Source: Crocodylus rhombifer (lineage: Eukaryota; Chordata; Crocodylia; Crocodylidae). Taken from it: a DNA stretch of 64,000 nt. Positions 48,623-62,362 of the stretch are shown piece by piece. Every line of letters starts with the position of its first letter. Position 1 is the stretch's first letter. The notes beneath the pieces were generated by a model that did no database searches, was not told where the DNA came from, and saw only the letters and a list, made by a program, of their open reading frames with translations. The DNA lies in assembly GCA_038503035.1 (NCBI GenBank), contig JAVSML010000029.1, forward strand, positions 1,759,799 to 1,823,798, read 5' to 3'. The translations under genes were made by a program, and so were the position numbers.

Positions 48623-49367
48623 AAGGATCTACAATATACACTATTCAAAATATACACCTACACATTCAAAAAGCAGTTTTAAGACTTAGATGCTATAGCT
48701 TACAAATCATTTTTCAACCTTATAAAAGCAAAGTAAAAAAAGCTGTGTGTATGTCTTTCTAATTTAATATCCTATATTAAGAGAAGCTTAATAACTCACT
48801 CATGGAATACCTTTTGAGCTTGGGCTGTCGAATTACAATGGCAATTTTGCTGTCTTAATATGACAGCGCAATACAGAACTTTTCTTTTATTAAAATATCA
48901 GATTGGGTAAAAGGAATGTCCTTGGGATTTACTATTTGTCAGGTGTGTTACTGCTATTCTTCTGTTGCTATAAACCACACTCATTTGCAAGTTCCCTTAA
49001 AACCTAGAACTTCCTTTGTGCATATGCACATAACCCATTTCAAAGAATAAAGTTTGGGTCTGTTTCATATCCATAACCACAGTACTACTCTTGTTCATGA
49101 AAAAAATCTTCTTTGTCAGTGAAGTCTCAACTGCACAATGGTGCCATCTATTGCATGGGTATGACAACATTAAAATGTCCCAACAGGACAATTATGTTAG
49201 GGTTGGGTATTTGACTGGTCCAATGAAGTTGGGTCAATTGACTGGTCAAATATTGGACAAAAATTGTAAAAAATTCCCAGTAGGTCCAAATAATACAAGA
49301 GTATCATCATACTATGCAAGCATAATATATTAATACAGAAAACATACAAACTTCTCTCAATAATCTA

Positions 49368-49571
<204 letters not shown>

Positions 49572-49745
49572 CTAAAACAAAACAATACAACCACCAACTT
49601 AATTCACATTAACCGTAAATGTAGTACAAGGGCAGATATTAGGAATTACACAGGCATTAGAGGTGTCAGGAAGGGAGTGAAAGGTCTGAGTTTGAGGTGC
49701 AAAGGTGAAAGCATTACCATCGAGTTTAAAATTTATTCTTAATCA

Positions 49746-49952
<207 letters not shown>

Positions 49953-50162
49953 TCAACATGCTCTTCAAGTGAATACATTGCATGTTTCCTGTTTATGTTG
50001 AACATTCTGATAGTCTCTTTATTGGCTAGTTCATTAGGAAACCTCTTTAGCCATTTTAAAACCATTTGCCATTTCTTCATGGCACTGTCAGGCAGACTGC
50101 ATAGATGCCACTGCCCTGTCTATTAGGTGTATTTTTTTTAAACTCCCTTCTATTGCTACTTT

Positions 50163-50672
50163 CTGGGTGCTTCTACATTAAATGTTTACTGCAGAGTAGA
50201 CTAATTAGCGCTACAGTAAATGTTTTGCATCTACACGTGAGGCCCCATTAGACCGCAGGGAACTAATTAACTCTGCAGCAGGGTAGTATGTGTAAATCCT
50301 GTCCTTGTACTTGTAAAATACTACCCTGCTATGGAGTTTTTTACTCCACAGCACTGCAAGTGTAAATGTTGATGTGACTAGCTGGGTCACAAGGGTGCTT
50401 TAGTGAAGGGGCTGCCTGCCAGCTTGCCCCATGCTGGGGTACTCTTGTGCCCCAGTCAGCCCCTCCACAGCACATTAAGCCAGGCTGGAGTGGCCCCAGG
50501 CTGGCAGGCTCACTCCCCAGGCTCCCTGCCAGTCAGGGCTGCTCCGATCCAGCTCAATCTGTTGTGGACCCAGGCGCACATGTAAATGCAGCACCTAGAA
50601 GCAGTAAACTCTGGAGCAATAAGCGCAGAAGGTTATTGCTTTGCTTTAATGGCACATGCAGACATGCCCCCT
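50163..50672. mobile_element. 'gtctacatg' MITE with GC-rich core, about 510 bp
   Basis: Left gtgcttctacattaaatgtttactgcag, right ggcacatgcagacatgccccc (inverted). Colinear with 36692-37187 over most of its length. The open frames inside are composition only. Confidence 0.7.
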
Positions 50673-51839
50673 GTGTAGTGCCCATGGTGGTAGCAGAAGT
50701 AGAAGCATTCGTGCAGATGATGGACTGACTGCTGCTGGAATTTTAATGACTCAACTGTCCAGACCTTCTCTGTATGGATTAAACTGATGTGGTTAAAGTT
50801 TTAAAGTTCTCTCCTTTGTTAATATACAGATAATTGTAAAGAAGGGACACTACAGAAATAAAAACTAGTAGAGATGTCTGCAGACACACAAGACATCAAA
50901 CCAGGATGAGTTTCTTTCAAACAATCAAGCAATACATAATATGCCAGAAGTGAAATTCACAGACCCAAGTTATACGAGAGGCAAGGGTTTTTGGGGGTGA
51001 TATATTTTACTGGATCACTTGTGTGGTTCCCTTTGTAGTTAACAGGCAGAGTCGGGTGCCTACAAAGGGACTCATAGTACCCACTATGCTAAGTGGGGTG
51101 ACACCTAAGCTAGCCAATAGGAAACACCAAGTGTTTATTAAAACCTGCTTCTCTTCAGGACTTGGAGTCTCCCCTGTAGGCACAGCTGCAAGAGAGATTC
51201 ACTACCTGAACCTAATTCCTGGCATCTAAGTTGTTCCTTGGAATATGGGTGACTAGCTGGCTTTTTTTTTTCTTTAGAAATGGGCCCAGATGAGAGAAAG
51301 AGATTGGGTCGGGGAGCCAGACATGTGTGAGAAAGCTCTGTTCCAGTTAGAGTGAGGATGAGCTGACCGGCAGCCTAATGATGAACAGGGTGGGGCAAGG
51401 TACTGAAAGCCAAACTCTAGGTATCCAAATGCAGGCTCTCAAATCTTTTTTTGACATCAAGAAATGGCAGACGAAAGAGGAGAGATAAGGGAAACCAGAG
51501 TAGGATAATGGGCATAAGGCTTTAGGAAGCACTGCAGCCATCCCTGGAGATGAAGCCCATTACAGTTACAAGATCTGTCTCCTCAGTGGAATTAGGCTCA
51601 CAGATAGTTATTTTGTGACTCAAAGCAGGTTAGGCAGGAGGTAGGAATCAGATGCTCAGCTCTGCCAAGGTGGTGGCATCTCTGGACGTAAGCAGGAGCA
51701 GAATTTTTGGCATGTAAATAAATTTACTGGTGAAAAGTCTGGCATCTATAGGTCACTCAGGCATCCAAGGTGAGTTGTGGATTGCTCCATTGGGCATTGC
51801 TGCTTAAATTTTGTCAAAGTTGCATTTTAGGTTCTTACA

Positions 51840-51990
51840 ATTTTTTTTGAATCTGGCCCTTAATTATTCTGTGGTTTTCCCCTTCTGTGAAATGAGATAG
51901 TAATAGTTATGTTGTGTGGAGTTGTGAGGACTAATTAGAGTGTTTGTAAAATACCTGGATGATAAAAAGTTCTGTTTAAACTATTGATTT
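51840..51990 (+). mobile_element. MIR-like SINE tail
   Basis: gtggttttccccttctgtgaaatgagatagtaatag ... gagttgtgaggactaattagagtgtttgtaaaatacctgg matches the ordered 3' half of MIR (ctcatctgtaaaatggggataataat... gttgtgaggattaaatgag). Confidence 0.55.
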
Positions 51991-52109
51991 ATTTAACATA
52001 TATGGTTTCAGCATATTGTTTCAGACACCTTTAATTATTAATATTAAATTATGAATATTATTAAAACATTAAAAACTACTAACATGGAAAATAAATGCAA
52101 ATACATCTA

Positions 52110-52364
<255 letters not shown>

Positions 52365-53504
52365 CTACAAACCACTCTGTCTTACAGAATATACACAGTG
52401 GGAATAGTGCATCCGTCATGCTGGCTGATGCAGAAGTTATACCTTATAGAATGTATAAGCAAGCAGAATTGTCTCAAAGATCAAGAATGTTGTCTCAAAG
52501 CAATTAGGGCTTTTTTTTGTTTTGCTTTTTTACATAGAAAGCTATGAAAGAAACTCCACAATTCTTCCCTGTGAGTATTCCTGCTTGTCATTCTGCCATC
52601 CCTAGAGTGGGTAGGGAATTTGATACATTGCTACTTAATTCAAATTACACACTTTGGACACTAAAAGGCATCAGCTTATATGTGGGGCTCTAAGGCCAGG
52701 GTTTTCCATAGCCTTCACGCACTAGTACTAATGGGTGTTTTGCTCCAACTTTAGTGGAAGCATTGGGAACATCTGAAAATGTCACTCTATATCGCTGCCT
52801 AGACTAGAAAAATGACCTGGTGCTGAGAACAGTTTTCAGCAAGAGGCTTCCACTGCCCCACTTCAGCTGGTGCTGAAAACAGTCTGGCTACTGCAGATCA
52901 AACAAAACCATTTTTCAGCACTGTTACAGAAAACATATCCCACCCCACCCAACTGGTCTCTAGCTGTGCTGAAAACCATTTTGTCCTATATACACTAGCT
53001 AGTAAAGCCTTCCCAACACTATCTGGAGGACCTGGGAGGTAATGTACTGATAACATCTCTCCCTATCTCTCATCACAATAGGATGTGGCAAGCTTTGCCT
53101 CAGATGATTCTCCGTACTGCCAACCTCATCTCCTCTTCTGCTGACTAACATCCAGTCAGCCCCGGCATTCTTTACAGTGCTTTGTGGCCTGCTACCTTTT
53201 CATAGTTAATTTCTGTCAGCAATTTATTTAGTGTAAGAGTGATGTTGTAGCTGTGATGGTCCAGAAATTATGTAATTAATTATCCATAGGCTCTGCTCAG
53301 CCCTGGCCATGCCACGGGAGGAGAGGAGGGGAGCATCATCTTAGGCCTCCCCCCACCCCCTATCCATCCCGAGCAAAAATAAACTCAGCGCCTCTGAACT
53401 TAAGGCACGCCCCAAATTAAACATAAGATCAAAATTATATCCCTGTGATTTCTCTTCTGGGTCAAATAATGGCCAGAAGAGGAGAAAGTTATTTGTGTGG
53501 AACC

Positions 53505-53904
53505 NNNNNNNNNNNNNNNNNNNNNNNNNNNNNNNNNNNNNNNNNNNNNNNNNNNNNNNNNNNNNNNNNNNNNNNNNNNNNNNNNNNNNNNNNNNNNNNN
53601 NNNNNNNNNNNNNNNNNNNNNNNNNNNNNNNNNNNNNNNNNNNNNNNNNNNNNNNNNNNNNNNNNNNNNNNNNNNNNNNNNNNNNNNNNNNNNNNNNNNN
53701 NNNNNNNNNNNNNNNNNNNNNNNNNNNNNNNNNNNNNNNNNNNNNNNNNNNNNNNNNNNNNNNNNNNNNNNNNNNNNNNNNNNNNNNNNNNNNNNNNNNN
53801 NNNNNNNNNNNNNNNNNNNNNNNNNNNNNNNNNNNNNNNNNNNNNNNNNNNNNNNNNNNNNNNNNNNNNNNNNNNNNNNNNNNNNNNNNNNNNNNNNNNN
53901 NNNN
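53505..53904. other. Assembly gap (400 N)
   Basis: Four hundred unknown bases. The right flank is a GC-rich repeat (copy 2 of the family at 20690-21505). The gap lies inside the SEL1L3 intron 52302-54946, and no exon is missing by phase. Confidence 1.
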
Positions 53905-54310
53905 GTGCGGCTAGCATGGGACACCCAGGGGAAGGGCAGCAGAGTGGGGAGTCCTGAGCCCACAGCAGGCAGCCTGCATCCACCCTTCCCGCCCTGGGAG
54001 TGCACACAGTGACAGGGAGCCATGCTCACCAAACCCCCCACAGCTGGGCAGCACCCCCAGGCCCATCCCCTGCCCCACTCCCTCCCTCACTGTGGGGGCC
54101 TCAATCTGCCCCCCTCCCCAAAGACTTACCTGCAGGCAGCTGAAGGAGCTGCTCTCCAGTGCTGCCTGGAGCTGTATCCCGGGCCACGTGAGTGCCCATA
54201 TGCACACGGCACCCCCTGCATCCTGCTCCCTGCAGCCCTGTGTAGGCTGGAACTCTGCCAGCTTGCAAGGGGAAACCTGTTGTTCTCATGTTTTTCCATG
54301 GTGAGTGGAA
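53905..54310. mobile_element. GC-rich hAT-like repeat, copy 2
   Basis: Homologous to the right part of 20690-21505, in the same orientation. Shared ordered words: acttacc, ggagctgctc, gtgcccatatgcac/tgtgtgcatatgtgccc, tccctgcagccctg/ccccttgcaggctgg, ctctgccagcttgcaaggggaaacc, catgtttttc. Its left part is lost in the gap. Confidence 0.6.
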
Positions 54311-54946
54311 AACCTGGATCCCTGCATGATACTGGGAATCCAAGACAAATGCTGTCCCAGAATCATGCACCCTAGGACCAGGACTTGATGTTCCCATTTC
54401 ACGGCTGTCCCGCCAAATTAGGGACAGGTGGTCACTGTCTTCTTGAAAGGGGTCAGGGCCCTCAGGCCCCAAAATACTCGGTACCTATGCTTAAGTTTGG
54501 AGTTCAGATGCTTATCTGAAGTGTAACCACATTATCAAAAACTTTATGAATGTTTCCCCTCCTTGCCCACTTACAGAACTTCACTCTTGCACAATATAAC
54601 CCTCACTCCCTCCTTATTCTATGCAACCAGGGGTGACAAATCTGTCCATTCTGCCACTCTGGAACAGCAGAACATAGAAGTCCCTCCACTAGGTTTCACT
54701 GTCATTAGTGTCCAAGCATAAGGGGATTCATAAGTACCTGTGACCAGCTGCCCACTAAAGGAGCAAGAAGAAAGGAAAGACATGGATAAGGAAACTATTG
54801 TTTAGCACTGAGATGGGACAAACTACCAAAATCTCTCTCATTATTTTTCTCAAATGGACCAAATTTTATCCATTCAACCAATTTTGTAAATTGCTTTTAA
54901 AGACAACTAATTTCATTGGGATGATCAGATGCAATGAATAAACTAC

Positions 54947-55155
54947 CTTTATAGGATCCACAGGCACACCGAGTCCCATTTCAAAAATCACTGCAAGGAA
55001 ATAAGAAGCTCTGTGGTATCCACAGCAGCTGGAATCCATCAAAAAAGGGACTGAGTTGTTCATGGAGCTTAGACCATCAGCTCTGGAGAGATCTTTGGCA
55101 ACCTTCTCAAATATCTTCTGACCAGTTTTTAAAATTGTATAATTTTTGTCTGATA
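54947..55155 (-). CDS. SEL1L3: SEL1L3 exon: first Sel1 repeats
   Basis: Acceptor ttttag, phase 1 in, phase 0 out at AAG|GTAGTT, 209 bp. It encodes (V)SDKNYTILKTGQKIFEKVAK, then DLSRADGLSSMNNSVPFLMD, SSCCGYHRASYFLAVIFEMG and LGVPVDPIK. SSCCGYH-ASY-LAV--E-G--VP is conserved in SEL1L3 and begins the Sel1 array. NYT and NNS are glycosylation sequons; the adjacent Cys pair is a family hallmark. Confidence 0.97.
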
Positions 55156-55621
55156 CTAAAAGTACAACAACAAACAATACATAACTAACTGTTATATGTA
55201 AAAACAGTTTAAATCAGTTGTCATGTTTTTAACTGTTTCATTTATCCTTCCTTACTGGGTTAGTTCAGCTATCCCTCTTGCCATATGTTTTCACACCAAA
55301 TGATACTTTACTGATTAAGGCACACCCTGAAATCAAAGAAACGCCTAGAACAGAAATAAGGGTAAATTAAAAATTGGTCCCAGGGGAAAAACATTCAGAC
55401 ACTTGCATAACTGAAATCCATGGAACAGGACTCCATCAGAAGACAGGTCAACATGAACAATGGGCAGAATCTGGTCCAGGGGAACTGTGTTAAAATATGA
55501 AACTTGCCCGTCTTTTGCATTATGTCTATCCCATCATGACATAGTAAATTTCTCCTCCATTAAGTTAGGTGATATCAAAATTTAAATCACTGTGACATGT
55601 TAAAATTTGAAGCAATACTGG

Positions 55622-55885
55622 GTGCAGCTACATGAGACACTACATTGCCATAGTGACAAGCTATGGTGAAGTAGCTTGTTGCAACAGCAACATAGCATCA
55701 GCAGGCATAGACCATGATGTTAGTGCTACATTGCTTTAGCTATGAGTTATGTTGCCATAGCTCATTGCTATGGCAACATACCATCTAAAAATAGTGCGCT
55801 GCCGGGACTGCACAGTACGAAAGCAAGTACTAAATGACTGCACGGCACCAAATGCGTAGTCAGGGGCATGTGTAGACACGCCAAC
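55622..55885. mobile_element. 'gtctacatg' MITE beside an exon donor
   Basis: Left gcagctacatgagacactac, right gggcatgtgtagacacgcc (inverted). The interior has palindromic ctatggcaacata / tgttgccatag words. Its right end is about 40 bp from the donor site of the SEL1L3 exon at 55927. Confidence 0.6.
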
Positions 55886-55926
55886 TGCATAGTAATTCCA
55901 GCAAAGCAAGACAAAGTCATGATTAC

Positions 55927-56073
55927 CACTTGATGAACTGAAATCCATCTCTTGCAGCAGCTTGAACAAGCTGTGATATTTCTCCCTTAGAGCCTTCCTC
56001 CACATAAAGGCATTGCACTTGGGCTTCTCTCCATATTTGTGGTTCAGGTATGAATAATAGTGTTCTTGTTTAC
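55927..56073 (-). CDS. SEL1L3: SEL1L3 exon: linker after the LamG-like domain
   Basis: Acceptor tctctag, phase 1 in and out, 147 bp, donor G|GTAATC. The junction completes a Cys codon. It encodes KQEHYYSYLNHKYGEKPKCN, then AFMWRKALREKYHSLFKLLQ and EMDFSSSS. It aligns with the SEL1L3 block containing Y-R-P-C and the KELKDKHPSLFQALLEMD-type helix. Probably helical. Confidence 0.93.
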
Positions 56074-56847
56074 CTAGAGAAAGTGATATATCTAAAAAAC
56101 ATATATCTGAACTAGCTGAATGATGTTCCAAAAATTATTAACACTGGTATATAGGATGGGAAGACGAGAAAGGATCAGTGAAGTGATAATGTTGGTAAGC
56201 TCACTTAAAAAAAAGAGATGATTTATTATAACATTTGCCATAGTCTTATTGGGACTTGGTAACAAAATTCCTATTGGAAATATATAATAGTGTTGCAATG
56301 ATGAGTTTTCCAATACATAACTAGAGCTGGATTGTTATGCTGTTATGAAACAGAATGGATGCAGGGGTAAACATTTTGCCTCTTGCTTCCTTTACATGAG
56401 GTACCTATAGAATAGATATTCCAAGCAATCATGAAAATGGTTGGAAATTTTAAAAATATGTATGCAGTGGTGGCTAGTTGCTTTGTTGTATTATAAAATA
56501 TTTGTGAATTTGATGTTATACTTAGCATAAATTTGTACAGCCAGCTGCAAAAATACTTTTATAGTTCTGGTTGGAGAAAAATCTGTCTGAAAAATAGGAG
56601 GATTTAAGTGGTATAGTATGTTAGCCTGAAATCATGTTATTGTTCCATTTTGTTTCTCTGTCTTTTTAAAAAATTCAACAATATCACTTCTTTTTATGTT
56701 AGTATTCCACAGAACAGGAGCCTTTCTAATAACAAGAAACATGGTTTTAATCAGCCAGCAGCCATGATAATTACAGCAAAAGCAATATTTTTTCCCCTTA
56801 CTATATACATATCTTATGTATATTGACAAAACAATTATAAAATTACA

Positions 56848-57115
56848 ATGGGCATCTTTACATGTGCTCTGGGGGTGGGAGAGCTTTAATTAGAGGGGCT
56901 TTGAGACCTGCTCTAATTAAAGTGCCCTCAGCATCATGTGTATTCAGTGTCCCATACTTCAAAATGGCAGTGGGGGAGCTTTAACTAAAGCTCATTTGAC
57001 AAGCTTTAGTTAAAGCACCCTGCCGCCATTTTGAAGTGTGGAGATGCTGAATACATGACACATAGAGGCTGTTGGAGCACACTAATCAGCACACTCCAGC
57101 AGACTCTATTAATCG
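56848..57115. mobile_element. Palindromic foldback MITE, relative of 27985-28330
   Basis: The arms catgtgtattcagtgtccca...cttcaaaatggcagtggggg and the inverse near 57005-57060 (cctgccgccattttgaagtgtggagatgctgaatacatg) form a long imperfect hairpin around a tttaactaaagc core. Same layout and shared words (ctctaattaaag, tccagcagactc, attaatcg) as 27985-28330. Confidence 0.65.
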
Positions 57116-57258
57116 GGTTTGCTCCGACACTGTAGTTATAACGTAGAGCAGCATCCCCGCACATCTACAAGCACCCATTCAGTCTCTGTTAAAAACAAAG
57201 CAAAGGAGAAGTCAATAACATGCAGCCTGATATTCAGACCTCACAATTCAATACTTAC

Positions 57259-57391
57259 AGTCTTTATGCAGTGTTTGACCTTGCTGTACAATGTGTCCAT
57301 ACCAGGATACTATTTCTTGAATGTCTGCACAGCTCTCATAGTAGAGTTCAATCTGTTCCATAATTTCTGTGTCATAAATAGGGTTAGAAAT
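57259..57391 (-). CDS. SEL1L3: SEL1L3 exon: linker helix
   Basis: Acceptor gtctag, phase 0 in, phase 1 out at T|GTAAGT, 133 bp. It encodes ISNPIYDTEIMEQIELYYES, then CADIQEIVSWYGHIVQQGQT and LHKD(C). It matches the SEL1L3 block I-NP-----EQI-LYYE-CA--QEIVS-Y, which follows the LamG-like domain and is predicted helical. Confidence 0.95.
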
Positions 57392-57529
57392 CTAGACAGA
57401 AACAAATTACTATTAAAACAAAATAGTAGTAATTGCAAGATCTATAGCTATTTACATTTTGATAGGAGAAAATTTTGTAGACATTGGCTGTGTACAGACA
57501 TTCAACCAAAAGAAATTTCTTAAGGTAGA

Positions 57530-57905
57530 AAACAGCCGAGGAGCCAAACTACAAGCATTCCTCCAGCCCAGGAGCGAGCAAAATAATCGCCCATGGACTG
57601 GATCTGGCTACCAAGGGATTTTATTCGGCCTGCAATGGATCCTTTGGATGCACCCGGCCCAGGCATGGGGAGCAGCCCAGGACATGGTGCATACGGCTGG
57701 TCCTACAACTCCCGGGCACGCAGTGGGGCTGCAGCAGCACAGCAGCCAGACTGTCTTCCCATCAGCCCCCACAGCAGTGGTTCCTTTCAGCTGCCGCTGC
57801 CATCCTCCTTCACCTGTGCCAGCCCCAACCCTGCTGCCCAGGCACCCTAGCCTGTCTGCTTTGCTGTTGCAGCTGAGGTCTCTGGGCTCCAGAGTTAAAT
57901 TACTT
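57530..57905. mobile_element. GC-rich hAT-like repeat, boundaries unclear
   Basis: Begins about CAGCCGAGGAGCCAAACTAC (hAT-like) and has a CC-rich interior. ctgttgcagctgaggtctctgggctcc (about 57866) is repeated inverted in the element at 58913-59356, so the two share core sequence. Right terminus not found. Confidence 0.45.
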
Positions 57906-58063
57906 CTGGGAGAGTTTCCATACTAACAAAATCCTCAAATTCTATTTTGTTTGATGACAAGCTTATCATCTGGGGTGACCAGATTTTGTAATTTGTCTCT
58001 ACCTAGAACCTATGCACTCAGAATCAGTCTGTGACATCGGTGGCATTTCAATGGGTGAACTTA

Positions 58064-58348
<285 letters not shown>

Positions 58349-58912
58349 TTATCTGTTTAGTCTTAAAATCAGTTCAACCTACTCAGACCAGCTCTAGAAA
58401 AGAGTTGAAAAATATCTTGCTTCCACCTAATATTTTAAGAGCACTGAGTTTTTTCTGGCTGATGATTTATATACTTCATGTGTCTTCCTGAATGATTGTG
58501 TAACATGTCAGAGATCTTGATTTTTTTCCCCACATTTTGTGCAAGTCAGCCATAGCTTGGTATATGAAATGTAGGCTGCACATCCCTTTGACAGTGATTA
58601 TCTGTAGATTTTTTTTTTACACAGTTCAAATCTTGTAAACAGGAACAGAAAGGAGAAAGACTAACACTGAGGTTTACAAGATAACTTATTAATATATAAC
58701 ACCCTTCATTATCCTAAAATTCTTGCACAAAAAGACAGAAAGAAAAGGACAATTTTAAGAAGAAAAATGACTCAACTGTTTGGATCCAAGGATGAAAAAA
58801 AGACAGCAAGAATCAATGAAATGCTACAAATAATTCACTCCCAACCACACACTTTAGAGGTCTGATGCTCCTTTCTCCTAAATTTGATAGAAGTATTGCT
58901 CTCTGTTTATAT

Positions 58913-59356
58913 CAGGCTGTCCAACTTCAAGGGGCTGGGCCAAATGCCATATGTGGTGCATCAGCAAGGCCCACATTACTGCAAGCCACAGACTGGACCC
59001 CCCCTACACTGCTGCACTGCGCTGGCAGTAGTCCCATCTGTCCCCACCTCCCCCCACCCAATGGCTACTGCTGCATCCCATGAACAGGGGGCTGTTGCAA
59101 TATGTGGGCAGTACCCACCTCAGGTCCCTCGCTCCAGCACACCCTGGGCCTTCCCAGCAACATTGGCTGTGCCATCCCACCCGCTGCATTGGAAAGAGGA
59201 AGTGAAAGCTGATGGAGTGGGGAGGAACCTAGAGACCTCAGCTGCAGCAGCAGCTGGGTGTGATATGAGGAGGGTTGGCCAGGCAGAAACCCAGGAGCCA
59301 CACAAAAAACACTTGTATGTTGCATATGGCCCAAGGGCTGCTGTTGGACAGCCCTA
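58913..59356. mobile_element. hAT-type MITE, 444 bp
   Basis: The left end is CAGGCTGTCCAAC; the right end read inward is TAGGGCTGTCCAAC. The flanks gtttatat (58905-58912) and gcttaaat (59357-59364) agree at 6 of 8 positions. Non-coding; part of its core (gagacctcagctgcagcag) is shared, inverted, with 57530-57905. Confidence 0.7.
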
Positions 59357-59741
59357 GCTTAAATGAAACAGATCTAGACCCAAAGGATAAAATCCTGATT
59401 CACTGAAATCAGTGGCAAAATTTTCAGTCACTTCAGTGGCACAAGTTTCACTCCAAGAATCTGATCCAAAACCCAGTGAAATTCACAACTTGCATCAATT
59501 CCAGCAGGCTTTGTATCACTCTCGATGGACCAGTTTAAGTAATGCAACTAGTCCCACTGATTACCTATATAGCATTCAACATGGGTACAGGTAACAACAT
59601 TTAGTTCTGAGATTGTAGCAGTGAAAAGAGGCTACTGAAACTTATTTTCTAAAGTTTTGGGAGCTCTATCACCTGTATGCACAGATACTCCCCTTCCCAC
59701 ACCTAACCACATTAATTTGCAATGGGGAAAGTTCTTCTTAC

Positions 59742-59797
59742 TCAAAAGACTGATGCTGCTGTCTTTTCAAATTCTTCTCGACGCTGTTTATTTCTAT
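59742..59797 (-). CDS. SEL1L3: SEL1L3 short exon (56 bp)
   Basis: Acceptor ttttttag, donor GA|GTAAGA, phase 0 in, phase 2 out. It encodes IEINSVEKNLKRQQHQSF plus two bases of an acidic codon. Too short for a stand-alone call. It is supported because it is the only piece that joins the phase-0 end at 62207 to the phase-2 start at 58232, and because its charged loop-like content fits the LamG insertion there. Confidence 0.85.
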
Positions 59798-60289
59798 CTA
59801 AAAAAATAAAATAAATGTCAATTGTGATAGGCTAAATACTGCAAGTCAACTAGCTATAACATTTATTCAGTCCACTTTAATTCTTAATTTTGAAAATGCA
59901 GATTTGTATCTTGTTTCATCTTTCTGGATATTACAAGACATATGCCACCATATCTCAAGAAGCAATTCTCATAACTGAACTATATTAGGAAATTTTACTT
60001 GAAAGTATTTGACTGATTTAACAAAGTTCTAGTCCTGGCATAGAAGTTGCTTATATCAGTTCTCTCTTTCCAGTATTTTTGTTGTTATAAGAAGTTATAC
60101 TTTACAAAATTCTTAGAAGTTCATATCTCTGCCTCCACTGTGTTTTACTGTGTCTTTCCCTTCTTGCCCTTTCTGCCCCTCCCTTCCCCCAAAAACTAGA
60201 AGCGATTACATTTCCATACTGCTGCAGGCACATCTATAAGTAGGCATTTATCTGCATCCTTAGGCACAAAAATATCTTTGCAAAATCAG

Positions 60290-60600
60290 GCCTGGAACCT
60301 CTTTATGCCTCAAATTCTCAAATATAAGATAAGAATAATAATCCCTCACTAATGCATTAATGTTTACTAAAGCCATGCTGAACAGGATGGACATGATTAA
60401 TAGGAGCTAGGTGCCTGAAGAAAAGTTAGATGTCTAAATCCCTCAGAAGATTGGAGCCTTAGCCTTTTGTCACAGGAAATCTAAGGCAGAGCAGGGCATT
60501 ACATCTGGGTCTCCAAAGTCCCAGGCTATGACTCCGACCACTAGATAACCTTCCAGTAGCTGATTCTGCACTGTTTCCCTTTCTACAGAAGATCAGATTA
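60290..60600. repeat. Possible MIR-like remnants
   Basis: cctctttatgcctcaaattctcaaatataagataagaataataatccctc resembles a MIR tail. gggcattacatctgggtctccaaagtcccaggctatgac at 60492 resembles a MIR/SINE 5' part. Old and uncertain. Confidence 0.3.
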
Positions 60601-61594
60601 AACCTCTCATGTTCCCTTCATGTTTCCTAGTGGAAAAAATTATGCAGCCATAAAATTTGAGGTTTTACCTCACATCTATATGAACTAAACATGTTATCTG
60701 CTCTCAGATAGCAGAATAATTTCTTAATGTACTTATCTAAGAGGCCAGCCAATCCTCAAACAGGAAAGGGCTAATACACCTTATGTTAATATTGACAATT
60801 CCATTCACGTTTGCACCTGAAATAGGCTTTACACTATGTCCTCTTCTACTTCCACCTGAATGAAACACTAGTTCCAAACAGATAAAACAGGCAATAAAAA
60901 AATATTTTTAATTTTTTTTAAATTCCCTCTTTAACAACTGGGGTAGGAAACCAAAAATATTGACAATAAATGAGATCACAGAAATGCAAATTAACTCTTA
61001 ATTTTTATTCTTTGAAATGAGGACAGGCTGCTTTTTAGAACTTTGACCTTTTTCATGTACATATTTATATTATAGGTGGAGTGCAAAGACATACCTGTAA
61101 TTAAGGTTGCACAAGTGCTGTCACTGTAAAATGTTAGTTCTAGTTTATCAGTCTTTTAGCTTCAGGGGTAAAATTTGCCAGGACTGTCCTCTCAATTAAT
61201 AAACTCATTTTTAAATATTTTGAACAAAACAGGTCTCTACATTTCTTTCCTTACATAGCTCTAGTGGTAATAGCCCTAGTGGTTGGTGGCAAAGAAACAA
61301 TCCCTTGTTCTCAGATGTATTTTTTGATAGTCTGGTGAAATAAATATAATTAAAATTACAGGGCTTTACATAATGTTTTGTGTATGGGCTATGAGTTTTG
61401 TAACACAGTCCTTCTTAACAGTGTTCTATTGGCTCTCAGCATGCACGCAACAAGTTAAAGAAAGTATATGGTTTTGGGATGAGATATAAAGGAGAGCTGC
61501 TTTGATTACAGCCGTTTTTGGATTACTTGAGAGAGACAGGAGGCACTTGAGGAGACTGAGGCACTTTCAATAAGAGGAAAAAATGAACCATAAC

Positions 61595-61892
61595 ATCAAA
61601 GGCCTTGTTTGCACTAGAAAACTTTGTCACTCTTTCCCAGCAGCTGCACAGCTACACTATGGCCAGAAACAGCATTAACTCAATCCTAAATAGGGCCAAA
61701 GATATTTCAGACCACCTCTACACAGCTCCCTGGTGCTGTTTCCTAAACTAGAAACAATGTAGCAGTGTTTGCAAATGGCTGTTATGTTATTTAGCTCACC
61801 TGCAGCACTATACAGCTCTGTTACAGGAGGCAGCACAGCATGTCTGAGGGTGCTGCTGGCACAGGAAATTTACCATGTGGACATGGCCTTAG
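61595..61892. mobile_element. Possible MITE of the 'gtctacatg' type
   Basis: Left aaaggccttgtttgcactagaaaac and right ccatgtggacatggccttag are imperfect inverted ends (aaggcc-ttgt/aaggccatgt). The interior is unique-looking. Weaker than the other copies. Confidence 0.4.
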
Positions 61893-62116
61893 TTTTCTTG
61901 GCACAACAGGGAAAACACCAGAGCCCAGTCTACACCAGTACTTATATCACCACTGGAAAACTCTGTGATGTGGATGCACCGTGATTGATTCATGTGTATG
62001 GACTGGTGACAAACACTAGCCCCAGGTCAAAAGACCTCATTTCAAATCTTGCGTTTCTCATTCTTTGATGTATGAACATGTGTACATTGGGGAATGCCCC
62101 TCAGCCCAGTTTATTA

Positions 62117-62362
<246 letters not shown>

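Noticed and set aside
53400..54041. Open frames of 139-213 codons across the gap
   Set aside because: Created by reading through 400 N bases.
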